In this document: positions 25,599 through 34,719 of the stretch, in pieces
Layout: the number at the start of each line of letters is the position of its first letter
How positions within the stretch are numbered: the first letter of the stretch is position 1
NCBI GenBank assembly: GCA_963691775.1
Contig: OY829369.1
Coordinates: 1,922,001 to 1,986,000, forward strand
Length of the DNA: 64,000 nt
Reading direction: 5' to 3'
Origin: JAZBPO01 sp963691775
GTDB taxonomy: Bacteria; Pseudomonadota; Gammaproteobacteria; Pseudomonadales; Azotimanducaceae
The notes under the pieces: model-generated
Databases searched by the model: none
What the model was told of the DNA's origin: nothing
The model's input: the letters and a program-made list of their open reading frames with translations, nothing else
Position numbers and translations under genes: made by a program

Positions 25599-26439
25599 GG
25601 TCACCGAGACCCTGTACGACGCCTATGGTCAGCGCTTTTCGGTCGACGAGGTTTACTTCGAGAGTCGCACCGAACATCAGCACCTGCTGATTTTCCACAA
25701 CGCGAAATTCGGCAGGGTCATGACCCTCGACGGCGTGGTGCAGACAACCGAACGCGACGAGTTCTTCTACCACGAGATGTTTGCGCACGTGCCCCTGCTC
25801 GCCCATGGTGCGGCAAAGCGCGTACTGATCATCGGCGGCGGCGATGGTGGGCTCCTGCGCGAGGTGGTGAAGCATCCGGGCGTCGAACACATCACCAAGG
25901 TCGAGATCGACGCCGGCGTGGTCGAGATGGCGAAAACCCATCTGCCGAACCATTCCGCGGGGGCATTCGACGATCCGCGCTTCGAGCTCGTCATCGCCGA
26001 CGGCGCCGCCTTCGTGGAGGAGGCGAGCGAGCAGTGGGACGTGGTCCTCGTCGATTCCACCGACCCAATCGGTCCAGGGGAGGTGCTGTTCAGCGAGTCG
26101 TTCTACGGTCACTGCGAGCGCTTGCTCGCGCCGGGCGGCGTGCTCGTGAACCAGAACGGCGTGCCGTTCATGCAGCTCGATGAACTGAAACGCACCGCCG
26201 GGGCCTTCGGCGCTATCTTCGCCGACTGGCACTTCTACAGCGTCGCCGTACCCACCTACGTAGGCGGCATCATGACCCTCGGCTTTGCTGCGAAGGACGC
26301 TACGCCTCGGCAGACGCCGCTCGCGCTGCTGAAAGCGCGCTTCGAGGCGATCTCGCTGCGCACGCGCTACTACACGCCGGCGATTCACCAGGCCGCCTTC
26401 GCGTTGCCGCGCTACGTCGAAGAGGCCATCGGCAAATGA
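25585..26439 (+). CDS. speE: spermidine synthase
   Basis: A 284-residue polyamine aminopropyltransferase. YFESRTEHQHLLIFHN and VMTLDGVVQTTERDEFFYHEM form the N-terminal substrate part. VLIIGGGDGGLLREVVKH is the nucleotide loop, VEIDAGVVEMAK holds the acidic ribose contact, and VLVDSTDPIGPGEVLFSESFY carries the catalytic Asp. It makes spermidine from putrescine and decarboxylated AdoMet. The length matches E. coli SpeE (288). It overlaps both neighbours, so speD, speE and the decarboxylase form one operon. Confidence 0.96.
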   Translation: MTRSEVTETLYDAYGQRFSVDEVYFESRTEHQHLLIFHNAKFGRVMTLDGVVQTTERDEFFYHEMFAHVPLLAHGAAKRVLIIGGGDGGLLREVVKHPGVEHITKVEIDAGVVEMAKTHLPNHSAGAFDDPRFELVIADGAAFVEEASEQWDVVLVDSTDPIGPGEVLFSESFYGHCERLLAPGGVLVNQNGVPFMQLDELKRTAGAFGAIFADWHFYSVAVPTYVGGIMTLGFAAKDATPRQTPLALLKARFEAISLRTRYYTPAIHQAAFALPRYVEEAIGK

Positions 26440-27623
26440 ACGCGCCCGCGCTCTTCGACGACAAAGGTACCGACTGGCGCGCGATCGCGGAGACGCACGG
26501 CACCCCCCTGCTCGTCCTCGACTGCGACCGCGTTGGCCTGCAATACGATGCCCTGGCCCGAGCCCTTCCCGGCGTCGAACTTCACTACGCGATCAAATCC
26601 CTTCCTCATCCGGAGGTCGTGCGCACTCTTGCCGCACGCGGCGCCCGCTTCGATCTTGCGACCCGTGGTGAGGTGGATCTGGTCGAGAATCTCGGCATCG
26701 ATGCCCGCCGGACCATCCACACGCATCCGATCAAGACCGATCACGACATCCGGCGCGCCCTGCGTTTCGGCTGCACCACCTTTGTCGCAGACAATCCCGC
26801 GGAGCTCGCGAAGTTCATTCCCTACCGCCATCGCGTCGCGCTGCTGCTACGAGTGGCGTTCCGCGACCCCGACGCCCAGGTCGATCTATCCGCAAAGTTC
26901 GGCTGCGCTCCGGAGGCGCTCAGCGCGCTCCTTGCCGAAGCCGACGGCCTGGGCCTGCACGTGAAAGGCCTGTCCTTCCATGTCGGTTCGCAGGCAGGGC
27001 GAGGCGATGCGCAGGCCGACGCGATCCGATTCTGCGCCCACGCCTTCACGGCGCGCCGGCGGGACGCCAGGGCACCTCTTTCGGTTCTCGACATCGGCGG
27101 CGGGTTTCCCGTCAGCTACGACGGCAGGGGCGCAGACATCGAGGCCTTTTGCGCACCCGTGCGCACAGCCCTCGCCGCGCTGCCCGAACACGTCCGCGTC
27201 ATCGCCGAACCCGGCCGCTTCATCTCCGCGCCAGCGATGATCAGCATCTCCAGCGTCATCGGCGTCGCCGAGCGCGGAGGACGACCCTGGTACTACCTCG
27301 ACGACGGCGTGTACGGCTCCTTCAGCGGACGCATTTACGACCACGCACGCTATCCGCTGATCCCGCTGACGCGGGATGCCCAGCGCGATCCGTTCGCGGG
27401 CGGGCCGGTCTGGGCAACGCTCGCGGGGCCGACCTGCGATTCCATTGACGTGATCGCACAGGATGCTGCGCTCGGCGCGCTCGAGACAGGCGACTACGTG
27501 ATTGCGCACATGATCGGGGCATACAGCTCGGCAAGCGCGACGACTTTCAACTCGATCCCGCGCACGCCAATCCTCGCGATCAACACCGTCGAGGGCGTCG
27601 CGCAGGAACTGCGCGTCGTTTGA
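26436..27623 (+). CDS. PLP-dependent ornithine (or lysine/ornithine) decarboxylase, alanine-racemase fold
   Basis: A 395-residue fold-III decarboxylase. The PLP lysine lies in HYAIKSLPHPEVV (about residue 53). FDLATRGEVDLV, FHVGSQ, LDIGGGFP, the phosphate-binding EPGRFI, and the catalytic cysteine segment GPTCDSID follow. It belongs to the eukaryotic-like ODC group, not the large SpeC/SpeF type. It would make putrescine, or cadaverine if lysine is used, completing the polyamine route with speD and speE. The ATG overlaps the speE stop by four bases. Substrate preference cannot be fixed from sequence. Confidence 0.9.
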   Translation: MNAPALFDDKGTDWRAIAETHGTPLLVLDCDRVGLQYDALARALPGVELHYAIKSLPHPEVVRTLAARGARFDLATRGEVDLVENLGIDARRTIHTHPIKTDHDIRRALRFGCTTFVADNPAELAKFIPYRHRVALLLRVAFRDPDAQVDLSAKFGCAPEALSALLAEADGLGLHVKGLSFHVGSQAGRGDAQADAIRFCAHAFTARRRDARAPLSVLDIGGGFPVSYDGRGADIEAFCAPVRTALAALPEHVRVIAEPGRFISAPAMISISSVIGVAERGGRPWYYLDDGVYGSFSGRIYDHARYPLIPLTRDAQRDPFAGGPVWATLAGPTCDSIDVIAQDAALGALETGDYVIAHMIGAYSSASATTFNSIPRTPILAINTVEGVAQELRVV

Positions 27624-27642
27624 CGGCTGGAGCCTTCGCCCC

Positions 27643-28053
27643 TCAGTCGGCGCTGATCATGAAGCGCGCCTCACACTCCGCGACCACTGCGCCCGTGTCC
27701 GCCCGACGGGCTTCGGCGCCAAGGGTGACGAGGCGCCGCCGACCGTCGATCTTCCAGGCCTCCAGTTCCAGAGCCGTGCCCGTGGGCACGGGCTCGCGAT
27801 AACGCACCTCGCAGCGCGCAGTGAAGCCACGCATGGACTGGAGCCACAACCAGTTCGCCATGGTCTCATCGAGCGCGGTGAACAGCAGCCCTCCATGGGT
27901 GACGCCGCTCCACCCGCAGTGTTCCTCCGCAGGCGTAAAGCGCCCATGGCAGCGCTCACCGTCGAGCCAGAGCTTCATGCCCAGACTCAGTGGATTGGTC
28001 CGACTGCAGGCAAAGCAGTAGGCAGTGCTCGCTTCGTCGCGTGTTTCGCTCAC
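27643..28053 (-). CDS. hotdog-fold thioesterase, PaaI/4HBT type
   Basis: A 136-residue protein with the hotdog central region GVTHGGLLFTALDETMANWLW, which holds the usual Gly-Gly turn and acidic catalytic position, then ARCEVRYREPVPTGTALELEA. Two cysteines in YCFACSRTNPLSLGMKL form an N-terminal pair seen in a subset of these proteins. It likely hydrolyses an acyl-CoA, but the substrate is unknown. The GTG at 28053 is preferred because AAGGAGG sits just upstream. It follows the zinc-ribbon gene by 17 bases. Confidence 0.8.
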   Translation of the reverse strand: MSETRDEASTAYCFACSRTNPLSLGMKLWLDGERCHGRFTPAEEHCGWSGVTHGGLLFTALDETMANWLWLQSMRGFTARCEVRYREPVPTGTALELEAWKIDGRRRLVTLGAEARRADTGAVVAECEARFMISAD

Positions 28054-28070
28054 GGACCCCTCCTTGAAGT

Positions 28071-28928
28071 TCAATGCAGACGCATCTCGTAGTTCACGGC
28101 ACGGGCACCGGGGTCGACGAGATCGAGCGACAATTGCACCGGCGTGCCCACCGGCATCTCGCGTCGACCCGCGAGCTCCCCTGCCAAATACGTCGAGGGC
28201 TCGAAATGGCGCGCTGCCACCAGGACGCCATCGATATCAGAAAAGCGCAATTCCAGGACCGGGAAGGGCTGCGGGAACTCAGCCCGATTGATGATTACCG
28301 CATCAACGCGCAGCCCGTCGGCGCGCGCCGGATGGCTGCGCACGAGGAGGCGCTGGCTCCGGATCGCGTCCGGTGCGCGCAGGATCGGCAGCGCACAGTC
28401 GAGCTGCGCACAAATGCGCTGCGCAACGGGCCGCGTCATCGGCGCCTGAGAGAAGGCATCGAAGCGCAGCCAGACCCCTTCCGCCGCGAGTACGAGCAAC
28501 AGCACGAATGCCGCGACAACCCACGGAGCCCGCCGACGGCGCGCCGCACGCAGGCGCTCCTGCGCATCGAGTGCCGCCTCGACGCGAGCGGCCTCCAGAG
28601 GCAGGGAGAGGACGTCCAGGCGCGGCGGCGCACGTGAACCCTCGTCGTCCGGCAACGATTGCTCGCGTTCGACGATCTCTTCGGTAGGTTCGAGCTCGGC
28701 CGTGTCGCCATCAGGGGGCAGAGGATTCGCAGGTGAAGTGACGGGGTGAAGATCCGCCTCCTTGCCGGCTGACGAGGGCGAATCCGGTCCGTCTATGCGC
28801 GCGGCTTCGGCGCGGAACACGGCCAGGCATGCGCCACAGCGAACCAGTCCGCGCGCCGACCCGAGCTGTGCTGCCGTGACCCGGAACCGGGTGCCGCAAT
28901 CCGGGCAGGCAACGACGAACGGGGTCAC
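28071..28928 (-). CDS. MJ0042-type zinc-ribbon membrane protein with DUF3426
   Basis: A 285-residue protein. The N-terminal zinc ribbon has two CxxC pairs, CPDCGTRF and VRCGACLAVF, about 18 residues apart. A charged, proline-rich linker follows, then one membrane segment PWVVAAFVLLLVLAAEGVWL near residue 140. The C-terminal DUF3426 domain (LRVDAVIINRAEFPQPFPVLELRF) should lie outside the cytoplasm. The family's function is unknown. It overlaps prmA by four bases, the usual gammaproteobacterial order between prmA and dusB; here dusB-fis lies about 4 kb away. Confidence 0.85.
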   Translation of the reverse strand: MTPFVVACPDCGTRFRVTAAQLGSARGLVRCGACLAVFRAEAARIDGPDSPSSAGKEADLHPVTSPANPLPPDGDTAELEPTEEIVEREQSLPDDEGSRAPPRLDVLSLPLEAARVEAALDAQERLRAARRRRAPWVVAAFVLLLVLAAEGVWLRFDAFSQAPMTRPVAQRICAQLDCALPILRAPDAIRSQRLLVRSHPARADGLRVDAVIINRAEFPQPFPVLELRFSDIDGVLVAARHFEPSTYLAGELAGRREMPVGTPVQLSLDLVDPGARAVNYEMRLH

Positions 28929-29818
28929 GCGCGTTGCCCGCGCAGGATGATCCAGCCATCGTCTTCCAGCTGCTCGAAGGTGAACGCCGACCAGGCCCGC
29001 GCGACGTCGTCTGCCTGCTCGGGAAGGATGCCCGAGAGCACAGCGCGCCCGCCCGGGCGAACGCAGGCCTGGAGCGTCTCGGCAAGGCCGATGAGTGGCC
29101 CGGCGAGCACATTCGCGAGCAGCAGGTCATAGCGGGCGTCCCCATCGAGCGTCGCACGCACTTCGAGGCGGCCTCGCACGCCATTGGCCTCGGCGTTCGA
29201 CTCGGTTGCAACGAGGGCCTGTGGGTCGTGGTCGACGCCAACGGCGCGGCGCGCCCCCAATGCAAGGGCCGCAATCGCGAGCACGCCGGAGCCACAGCCA
29301 AAATCAAGCACGTCCGCATCAAGCGGAGGATTGTCCGCCAGCGCCGCGAGGCACCCGCGCGTGGTGGCATGCCCGCCGGTGCCGAACGCAAGACCGGGCG
29401 CCAGGCGAACGAGTGTCGCGCCAGCCGGTGGGGCCGCCTCATCGCCATCCGCTCGCAGGCTCAGGACATCACCAAGATCCAGCGAAACGGCGTGCTGACG
29501 CCAGGCGTCGGTCCAGTCGCCGTCGCTGACCGGCACGAAGCGCCAGTCCGGCAACGTCACGCCGCTGCCGGTGCGCCACGCATCCGCCGCAGCTTCGAGC
29601 AGATCACGGGGATCCGGGTCTGCAGGAAACAGCCCGGCCACGATAACTTCGCGCCACAGTGGCGCGTCGCCGGGTGCCGGTTCGAGCAGGGGCTGATCGC
29701 GTGCATCAGTGAGCGTTACGGCGACGGCCCCAAGCGCTTCGAGGAGCGCCTCGAGACGCGCCACCAGCGGCGTTGGCGCCTCGACCTCGGCGCGCACCCA
29801 GCGCTGGCTATCCATCAT
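28925..29818 (-). CDS. prmA: ribosomal protein L11 methyltransferase
   Basis: A 297-residue protein. An N-terminal substrate-recognition domain is followed by the AdoMet domain with LAPGLAFGTGGHATTRGCL, VLDFGCGSGVLAIAALALGA, VGVDHDPQA and LLLANVLAGPL, the PrmA variant of the NPPF-like motif. It trimethylates lysines and the N-terminus of L11. Length matches E. coli PrmA (293). Two consecutive ATGs begin the frame and either could be used. It ends by overlapping the zinc-ribbon gene. Confidence 0.96.
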   Translation of the reverse strand: MMDSQRWVRAEVEAPTPLVARLEALLEALGAVAVTLTDARDQPLLEPAPGDAPLWREVIVAGLFPADPDPRDLLEAAADAWRTGSGVTLPDWRFVPVSDGDWTDAWRQHAVSLDLGDVLSLRADGDEAAPPAGATLVRLAPGLAFGTGGHATTRGCLAALADNPPLDADVLDFGCGSGVLAIAALALGARRAVGVDHDPQALVATESNAEANGVRGRLEVRATLDGDARYDLLLANVLAGPLIGLAETLQACVRPGGRAVLSGILPEQADDVARAWSAFTFEQLEDDGWIILRGQRA

Positions 29819-29826
29819 GCGGGCGC

Positions 29827-30270
29827 TCAGGCGTCCGCCAGGGCGTCGACGACCGCGCGCAAGGCGAGTGCGTAGCCCTGGACGCCCAATCCACAGATGA
29901 TGCCGGAAGAAACCGCCGCCAGATGGGAGTGATGCCGGAAGGCCTCTCGCGCATGGACGTTGGAGATGTGCACCTCGATGAAGGGAATCTGCACGCTTTC
30001 GAAGGCGTCGCGCAGCGCAAGCGAGGTGTGCGCGAAGGCACCAGGGTTGATCACCACCCAGGCCACGCCCTCATCGCGCGCGGCGTGGAGCCGATCTATC
30101 AGCGCGCCTTCCCAATTGGACTGGAAACACTTGAGCCGGTGTCCGGCCGCTTCCGCCTGCGCGGTCGCGCCAGCCTCGATCTCAGCAAGGGTCGTATGAC
30201 CATAGACCTCCGGCTCGCGTACACCGAGCAGATTGAGGTTCGGTCCGTTCAACAGCAGCAGTTCAGCCAT
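29827..30270 (-). CDS. aroQ: type II 3-dehydroquinate dehydratase
   Basis: A 147-residue type II dehydroquinase. LLLLNGPNLNLLGVREPEVYG carries the catalytic Arg and Tyr loop, then FQSNWEGALIDRLH, VVINPGAFAHTSLALRDA and EVHISNVHAREAFRHHS. It forms 3-dehydroshikimate in the shikimate pathway that supplies chorismate to TrpE. It is 8 bases upstream of prmA on the same strand. In many relatives aroQ precedes accB-accC-prmA; the acc genes are missing here. Confidence 0.95.
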   Translation of the reverse strand: MAELLLLNGPNLNLLGVREPEVYGHTTLAEIEAGATAQAEAAGHRLKCFQSNWEGALIDRLHAARDEGVAWVVINPGAFAHTSLALRDAFESVQIPFIEVHISNVHAREAFRHHSHLAAVSSGIICGLGVQGYALALRAVVDALADA

Positions 30271-30330
30271 GGGCACCCGTCCGTCGCAGCGTGCGCGCGC
30301 AAGTGTAGCCGGGGCGCGCGAAGAGCGCCT

Positions 30331-32223
30331 TCAGCCCGCGGCCGCGAGGACGCGCTGCAGATGCGCGGCGAAGGCCTCTGAACCGATCTCGCCCTGCAGG
30401 CGGAACGCGCGCAGTTCTCGCGACTCGGGAGAGAAGAAAAGCAGGCTCGGCGGGCCGAAGAGGTCGTAGTAGGCGAGCAGCGCTCGATGCGCCTCGTCGT
30501 TGGCCGTGAGATCGGCCCGGAGCAGGTCGAACTGCGCCATCAGGCGCTGGACCTCCGGTTCGGGAAATACGCTCCGCTCCATGACCTTGCAGGAGATACA
30601 CCAGTCCGCGTAGAGATCGAGCAGCACCGGCCGACCGGACACGCGGGCCGAAGCAAGGGAGGCCTCGACCTCCGCGAGATCGTTCACGGGCCGGAAGACA
30701 ACGGCTTCTTCGACTTCGCCTCCGCTGCGACCGGCCAGCGGCGCGAGCGGCTTGAGCGGGTCGTCTGCACCGGATGCCGCGCCGATGATCAGCAGCACAC
30801 CATAGATGAAGAGCATCGCGCCCGAGGCCTTCCAAAGCTGGCCCAGACCGTCCCGGCGTTCGAAATCGAGGGCGCCAAGGGCGACGCCGCTGCCGATGGC
30901 GAGGGCGGCCCAGAGGGCGAGCGTGACCTCTCCGGGCACGACCCGCTCGAGCAACCAGACGGCGACGCCGAGCAGCAGCACGCCGAAGACCGCCTTCACT
31001 GCATTCATCCAGGCCCCGGCGCGTGGCAGCAGCGTACCGCCACCCACGCCCACCACCATCAGCGGCACGCCCATGCCGAGCGCCAGCGCGAACAGCGCGC
31101 CGCCGCCGAGCACCGCATCGCCCGTAGAACTGATGTACACGAGCGCGCCCGCGAGCGGCGCCGATACGCAGGGTGAGACAAGCAGGGATGAGAAGACACC
31201 CATCGCGGCAACGCCCGCGAGGGTGCCGCCGCCGCCGCGCCCTTCCAGCCTCGCGCGTAGAAAGGCAGGCAGCTGGAGCTCATAAAAGCCGAACATCGAC
31301 AGCGAAAGCACGACGAAGAGGGCGGCAAAGCCGATCAGGATCGGAGGGCTCTGCAGCCATCCGTGGATGTTCAGGGCACCTCCGAAGAAACCAACGAGCA
31401 TGCCGAGCAGCGCATAGGTCAGCGCCATGGCGAGGACATAGGTTCCGGACAGAAGCGTCGCCCGCGCCCGCGAGATCTCCCCCTGACCAGCAATGATGCT
31501 CGACAGGATGGGCACCATAGGCAGCACGCAAGGCGTGAAGGCGAGCCCGATGCCCGCCAGCAGGAACACGCCGAGCGCGAAGATGAAATTACCCGAGCCG
31601 AGGAGAGCGGCCAGCTGCCCCTCTTCGGTGACGAGGGTCTGCGCAGGATCACCGGTGGGCCCAGCTGCCGACGCACCTGGTGCGCGCTCAGCTCCGACGT
31701 CAGGCATGCGCTTGACGATTTCGCCGGCGTTCGGACCGTCGAGGGCGACGTAGCGGCGTTCCGGCGGGTAGCACAAGCCGGCGTCTGCGCAGCCCTGATA
31801 GGCAACCTTCAGATAGGCCCCCTGCGGCAAGTCGCCCGGCAGGGAAATCGGTACCGCAAGGTCAAAGTAGTAGACCTCGACGTCGCCGAAATACTCATCG
31901 GTCTTCTGCTTGCCGTCGGGAATGGACACCTCGGCGAGCGTCCGCTCGTCCGATCGCGCTAACGCAAACTCCAATCGATGCCGATAAAGGTAATAGCCGG
32001 GCGCTAGCTGCCAGAACACACGGGGCTGCGCAGCGCCAAGATCAACCCCAAGGCGGAAGGCCTGATCGACCGGCAGAAACTCCGGGGCAGCATCAGGGGA
32101 CCCGGGCAGGCTGCTCGCAGCCTCGACGCCGATCGAGAGAAAGGCCAGCACTAGAGCGAGGGCGCGCGCCCGGAGCCGCGGTGGAGAAAACAGACAGTGC
32201 TGATCGGTGAACGCAATGCTCAT
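30331..32223 (-). CDS. dsbD: thiol:disulfide interchange protein DsbD
   Basis: A 630-residue inner-membrane protein with a signal peptide (core ALALVLAFLSIGVEA). The periplasmic alpha domain keeps its cysteine pair in GCADAGLCYPP. Eight or so membrane segments include the two redox cysteines in FTPCVLPMVPILS and VSPCVSAPLAG. The C-terminal thioredoxin-like gamma domain has YADWCISCKVMER. It carries electrons from cytoplasmic thioredoxin to periplasmic disulfide isomerases and cytochrome c maturation. Domain order and length match DsbD. It is divergent from the lipoprotein gene downstream of it. Confidence 0.95.
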   Translation of the reverse strand: MSIAFTDQHCLFSPPRLRARALALVLAFLSIGVEAASSLPGSPDAAPEFLPVDQAFRLGVDLGAAQPRVFWQLAPGYYLYRHRLEFALARSDERTLAEVSIPDGKQKTDEYFGDVEVYYFDLAVPISLPGDLPQGAYLKVAYQGCADAGLCYPPERRYVALDGPNAGEIVKRMPDVGAERAPGASAAGPTGDPAQTLVTEEGQLAALLGSGNFIFALGVFLLAGIGLAFTPCVLPMVPILSSIIAGQGEISRARATLLSGTYVLAMALTYALLGMLVGFFGGALNIHGWLQSPPILIGFAALFVVLSLSMFGFYELQLPAFLRARLEGRGGGGTLAGVAAMGVFSSLLVSPCVSAPLAGALVYISSTGDAVLGGGALFALALGMGVPLMVVGVGGGTLLPRAGAWMNAVKAVFGVLLLGVAVWLLERVVPGEVTLALWAALAIGSGVALGALDFERRDGLGQLWKASGAMLFIYGVLLIIGAASGADDPLKPLAPLAGRSGGEVEEAVVFRPVNDLAEVEASLASARVSGRPVLLDLYADWCISCKVMERSVFPEPEVQRLMAQFDLLRADLTANDEAHRALLAYYDLFGPPSLLFFSPESRELRAFRLQGEIGSEAFAAHLQRVLAAAG

Positions 32224-32385
32224 GGGGTGTACTCGTACGAATCAGGCAATCAGGGAAGAAGCCGCCGACAAAGCGAAGCGCCATCCGGGTGCGGATCCGG
32301 GTCCGGGCCCGGCTGCTCACGGAACGAAAGTCGACGCGCGTCGGCACGCGCACGATACCAGACAGCCCTGCGGAGGCCCCCGATC

Positions 32386-33117
32386 ATGACTACGAATCGC
32401 ACGCTGCGCACCGCGACCCTGCTTGTCGCAGGATTGGTTCTGCTCACCGGCTGCGGCGGCTTTCGCATCTGGCCAGAGAACGGGTTCTCCATGCCGTGGA
32501 AGCGGGAATCGGCGGCCGAGCGTCAAGCGCGTGAAGATGCCGAGCGCGCGAACACGCCCGACGCCCGCACGGTCGCCCTGCTGCTTGCCCGCGCAGACGA
32601 TGCCCTGGCCGCGAATCGACTCATGGACCCGCGGAACGACAACGCGATCGACCGCTATGTTCAGGTGCTCGCCCTCGACCCGGGCAACATGCGGGCGAGG
32701 GCCGGAATCGCCGAAATCTCCGCCCGCTATCAGCGCTGGGCAGTGGGGGCAGCGGAGAACGGCGCCATGATCGAAGCCGAGCGGCTCTATGGTCTCGCCG
32801 CACTGGTGGACCCGAATCACGCGGATCTCGCCCCGACGCGAACAGCGATCAATCGAGCCAAAGCCGAAACAGAAGAAACCGTCGCGCTCTCCGAACTGGA
32901 GCTCGATATCCGTTCCGAAGCGCTCGCCGTGGAACTCGGCGCCCTTGGCACACGCGCCAAGACCGAAGGCTACTTTGTCGTCATCAACGCTCCCCACGCC
33001 GAGTGGAATCGCTGGATCTACCACAAGATGAATGAAGCGCCACCCAATCGCCGTCTGCGAGCGCGTTCTGAAATCGGGGGCCCACCGCGCATCCAGCTCC
33101 TGAGCTACGAGCGCTGA
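32386..33117 (+). CDS. predicted lipoprotein with TPR-like helices
   Basis: A 243-residue protein. The lipobox LLTGC follows a short hydrophobic segment LLVAGLVLLTG, so cleavage would leave a lipidated Cys near residue 22. The rest is helical, with two TPR-like stretches around RYVQVLALDPGNMRARAGIAEI and AERLYGLAALVDPNHADL. The C-terminus is conserved-looking but unrecognised. The start 32386 has GGAGG nine bases upstream; an in-frame extension to 32197 lacks signal-peptide sense. I do not recognise a specific family. Confidence 0.75.
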   Translation: MTTNRTLRTATLLVAGLVLLTGCGGFRIWPENGFSMPWKRESAAERQAREDAERANTPDARTVALLLARADDALAANRLMDPRNDNAIDRYVQVLALDPGNMRARAGIAEISARYQRWAVGAAENGAMIEAERLYGLAALVDPNHADLAPTRTAINRAKAETEETVALSELELDIRSEALAVELGALGTRAKTEGYFVVINAPHAEWNRWIYHKMNEAPPNRRLRARSEIGGPPRIQLLSYER

Positions 33118-33255
33118 TCGCCAGGCGCGGCGCTCGTTGTGTCGCGTCTCGCCATCCTTTCATCGCGCCGGGAGCCCAACGGGCACCGCCGCGCTGGCGT
33201 TGGCCCGTACGTGCCCTAGAATCGCCCTCATCCGAAATCCCGACGGGATGATTCC

Positions 33256-33705
33256 GTGCGCCGGCCACTCCTGTTCGCCTTCGTGCTCTTGCTCGCCTGC
33301 CAGGGTCATAGCGCAGACGACGCGCTCCTGCTAAGCGACGCCTGGATTCGCGAAACGCCGCCAGGGCGTGACGTCGCCGCGGGCTATCTCACCATCACCA
33401 ATCCCTCGGACACGGACCGCCTGCTCCTAGGCGCACAGAGTCCGGACGCTCGCGTCGAGGTGCACGAGATGCGGCACGAAGACGGCATGATGCGCATGCG
33501 TCGCCTTGAATCGCTCACGATCCCTGCAGGCGAGGCGGTCGCCCTTGCGCCCGGTGCGACCCACCTGATGCTGTTCGGCGTCGACGCGACCCGAGCCGGC
33601 AGAGAGATCGAGATCGAATTTCGATTCGAGCACGGGGCTGCGATCACCGAAACGTTCGTGGTCCGCCGGCCGGCGGCCATGCAACCCGCAGGAGCCCACA
33701 AGTGA
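33256..33705 (+). CDS. periplasmic copper chaperone PCu(A)C
   Basis: A 149-residue exported protein with signal peptide PLLFAFVLLLACQGHS. The family's copper site is visible as HEM, the methionine-rich DGMMRM stretch and, about 20 residues on, THLML, matching the H-M...M...H-x-M pattern. PCu(A)C proteins deliver Cu(I) to cytochrome oxidase together with ScoI. It starts with GTG and overlaps the DUF2333 gene by four bases (GTGA). A lipoprotein form is conceivable because of the Cys in LLACQG. Confidence 0.87.
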   Translation: MRRPLLFAFVLLLACQGHSADDALLLSDAWIRETPPGRDVAAGYLTITNPSDTDRLLLGAQSPDARVEVHEMRHEDGMMRMRRLESLTIPAGEAVALAPGATHLMLFGVDATRAGREIEIEFRFEHGAAITETFVVRRPAAMQPAGAHK

Positions 33706-34715
33706 ATGCCCCAAGCGCCCCTTCCCGCGCCCGAACGGTCTTCCGCATCACCGCAGCGCTCCTGTGCACCTACCTTCTTGTCGTATTCCTGCTGGGCATC
33801 TACTGGAGCCTGCAACCGGCGCTTTTTGACGTGGATGCACGGGCTGCGAACCGTGCCGAAGCGATGGACCGCACCCGCGTGAACGGCTTCACGACAACCT
33901 CCACGCTGATCGACCTGGCCGATACGCTCCTGGAAAAGCCCGGTGGCTACATGTCGAATGACATTGCACCGCCGGGCATCGTCGTAGACGACATCCGCAA
34001 CTGGGAATTCGGCGTACTCGTGCAGATTCGCGACCTCGCTCGGATCATGCGCGGCGAGATCTCGCGGTCGCAGTCGCAGTCTCGAGAGGATCCGGATCTG
34101 GCCGAAGCCGAGGGCAAGTTCTTCTTCGACAATTCAGCCTGGCTGTTTCCGCAAACCGAAGATGAGTACCGCTCCGGCATCGACTTCACGCGCAACTATC
34201 TTCTGCGTTTGTCCGATCCGTCTCAGGCCGACGCCCAGTTCTATGGGCGCGCGGACAACCTTCGGGCGTACCTTTCCGCGGTGAACACTCGCCTCGGCTC
34301 GCTTTCTCAACGTCTGTCGAACGCTGCCGGGCAGCAGCAGTTCGACATGGGTCTCGCCGGCGAGCCATCTGGCCGCCAGTCGACACCAACCCCCGAGGAG
34401 CAAGACGTGCGTACGCCCTGGCTAGAGATCGACGATGTCTTCCACGAGGCACGCGGTCAGACCTGGGCCCTGATTCACATCCTGCGGGCAATGGAGATCG
34501 ATTTCAGGGGCGTGCTGGAGGACAAGAACGCGCTGGTGTCGCTGCGCCAGATCATCGTGAACCTCGAGGCCACACAGCAGACGCTATGGAGCCCGATGGT
34601 CCTGAACGGCGACGGCTTCGGCTTCATGGCGAATCACTCGCTCGTCATGGCCTCCCACATCGCCCGAGCGAACGCTGCGATCATCGACCTGCGGGCACTT
34701 CTTTCCGAAGGCTGA
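33702..34715 (+). CDS. DUF2333-family membrane-anchored protein
   Basis: A 337-residue protein with a single N-terminal membrane segment (AALLCTYLLVVFLLGIYW) followed by a long periplasmic domain. GFTTTSTLIDLADTLLEKPGGYMSNDI and NWEFGVLVQIRDLARIMRGEISRSQ are typical of DUF2333 proteins, whose role is unknown. The GTG start overlaps the copper chaperone stop, so the two are probably co-expressed; no functional link is otherwise evident. It ends four bases before the convergent ppa gene. Confidence 0.85.
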   Translation: MNAPSAPSRARTVFRITAALLCTYLLVVFLLGIYWSLQPALFDVDARAANRAEAMDRTRVNGFTTTSTLIDLADTLLEKPGGYMSNDIAPPGIVVDDIRNWEFGVLVQIRDLARIMRGEISRSQSQSREDPDLAEAEGKFFFDNSAWLFPQTEDEYRSGIDFTRNYLLRLSDPSQADAQFYGRADNLRAYLSAVNTRLGSLSQRLSNAAGQQQFDMGLAGEPSGRQSTPTPEEQDVRTPWLEIDDVFHEARGQTWALIHILRAMEIDFRGVLEDKNALVSLRQIIVNLEATQQTLWSPMVLNGDGFGFMANHSLVMASHIARANAAIIDLRALLSEG

Positions 34716-34719
34716 CGCC

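Noticed and set aside
32197..32385. N-terminal extension of the lipoprotein gene to an upstream start
   Set aside because: The extra residues are charged and disordered-looking and would bury the signal peptide; ATG 32386 has a good ribosome site and a lipobox at the right distance.
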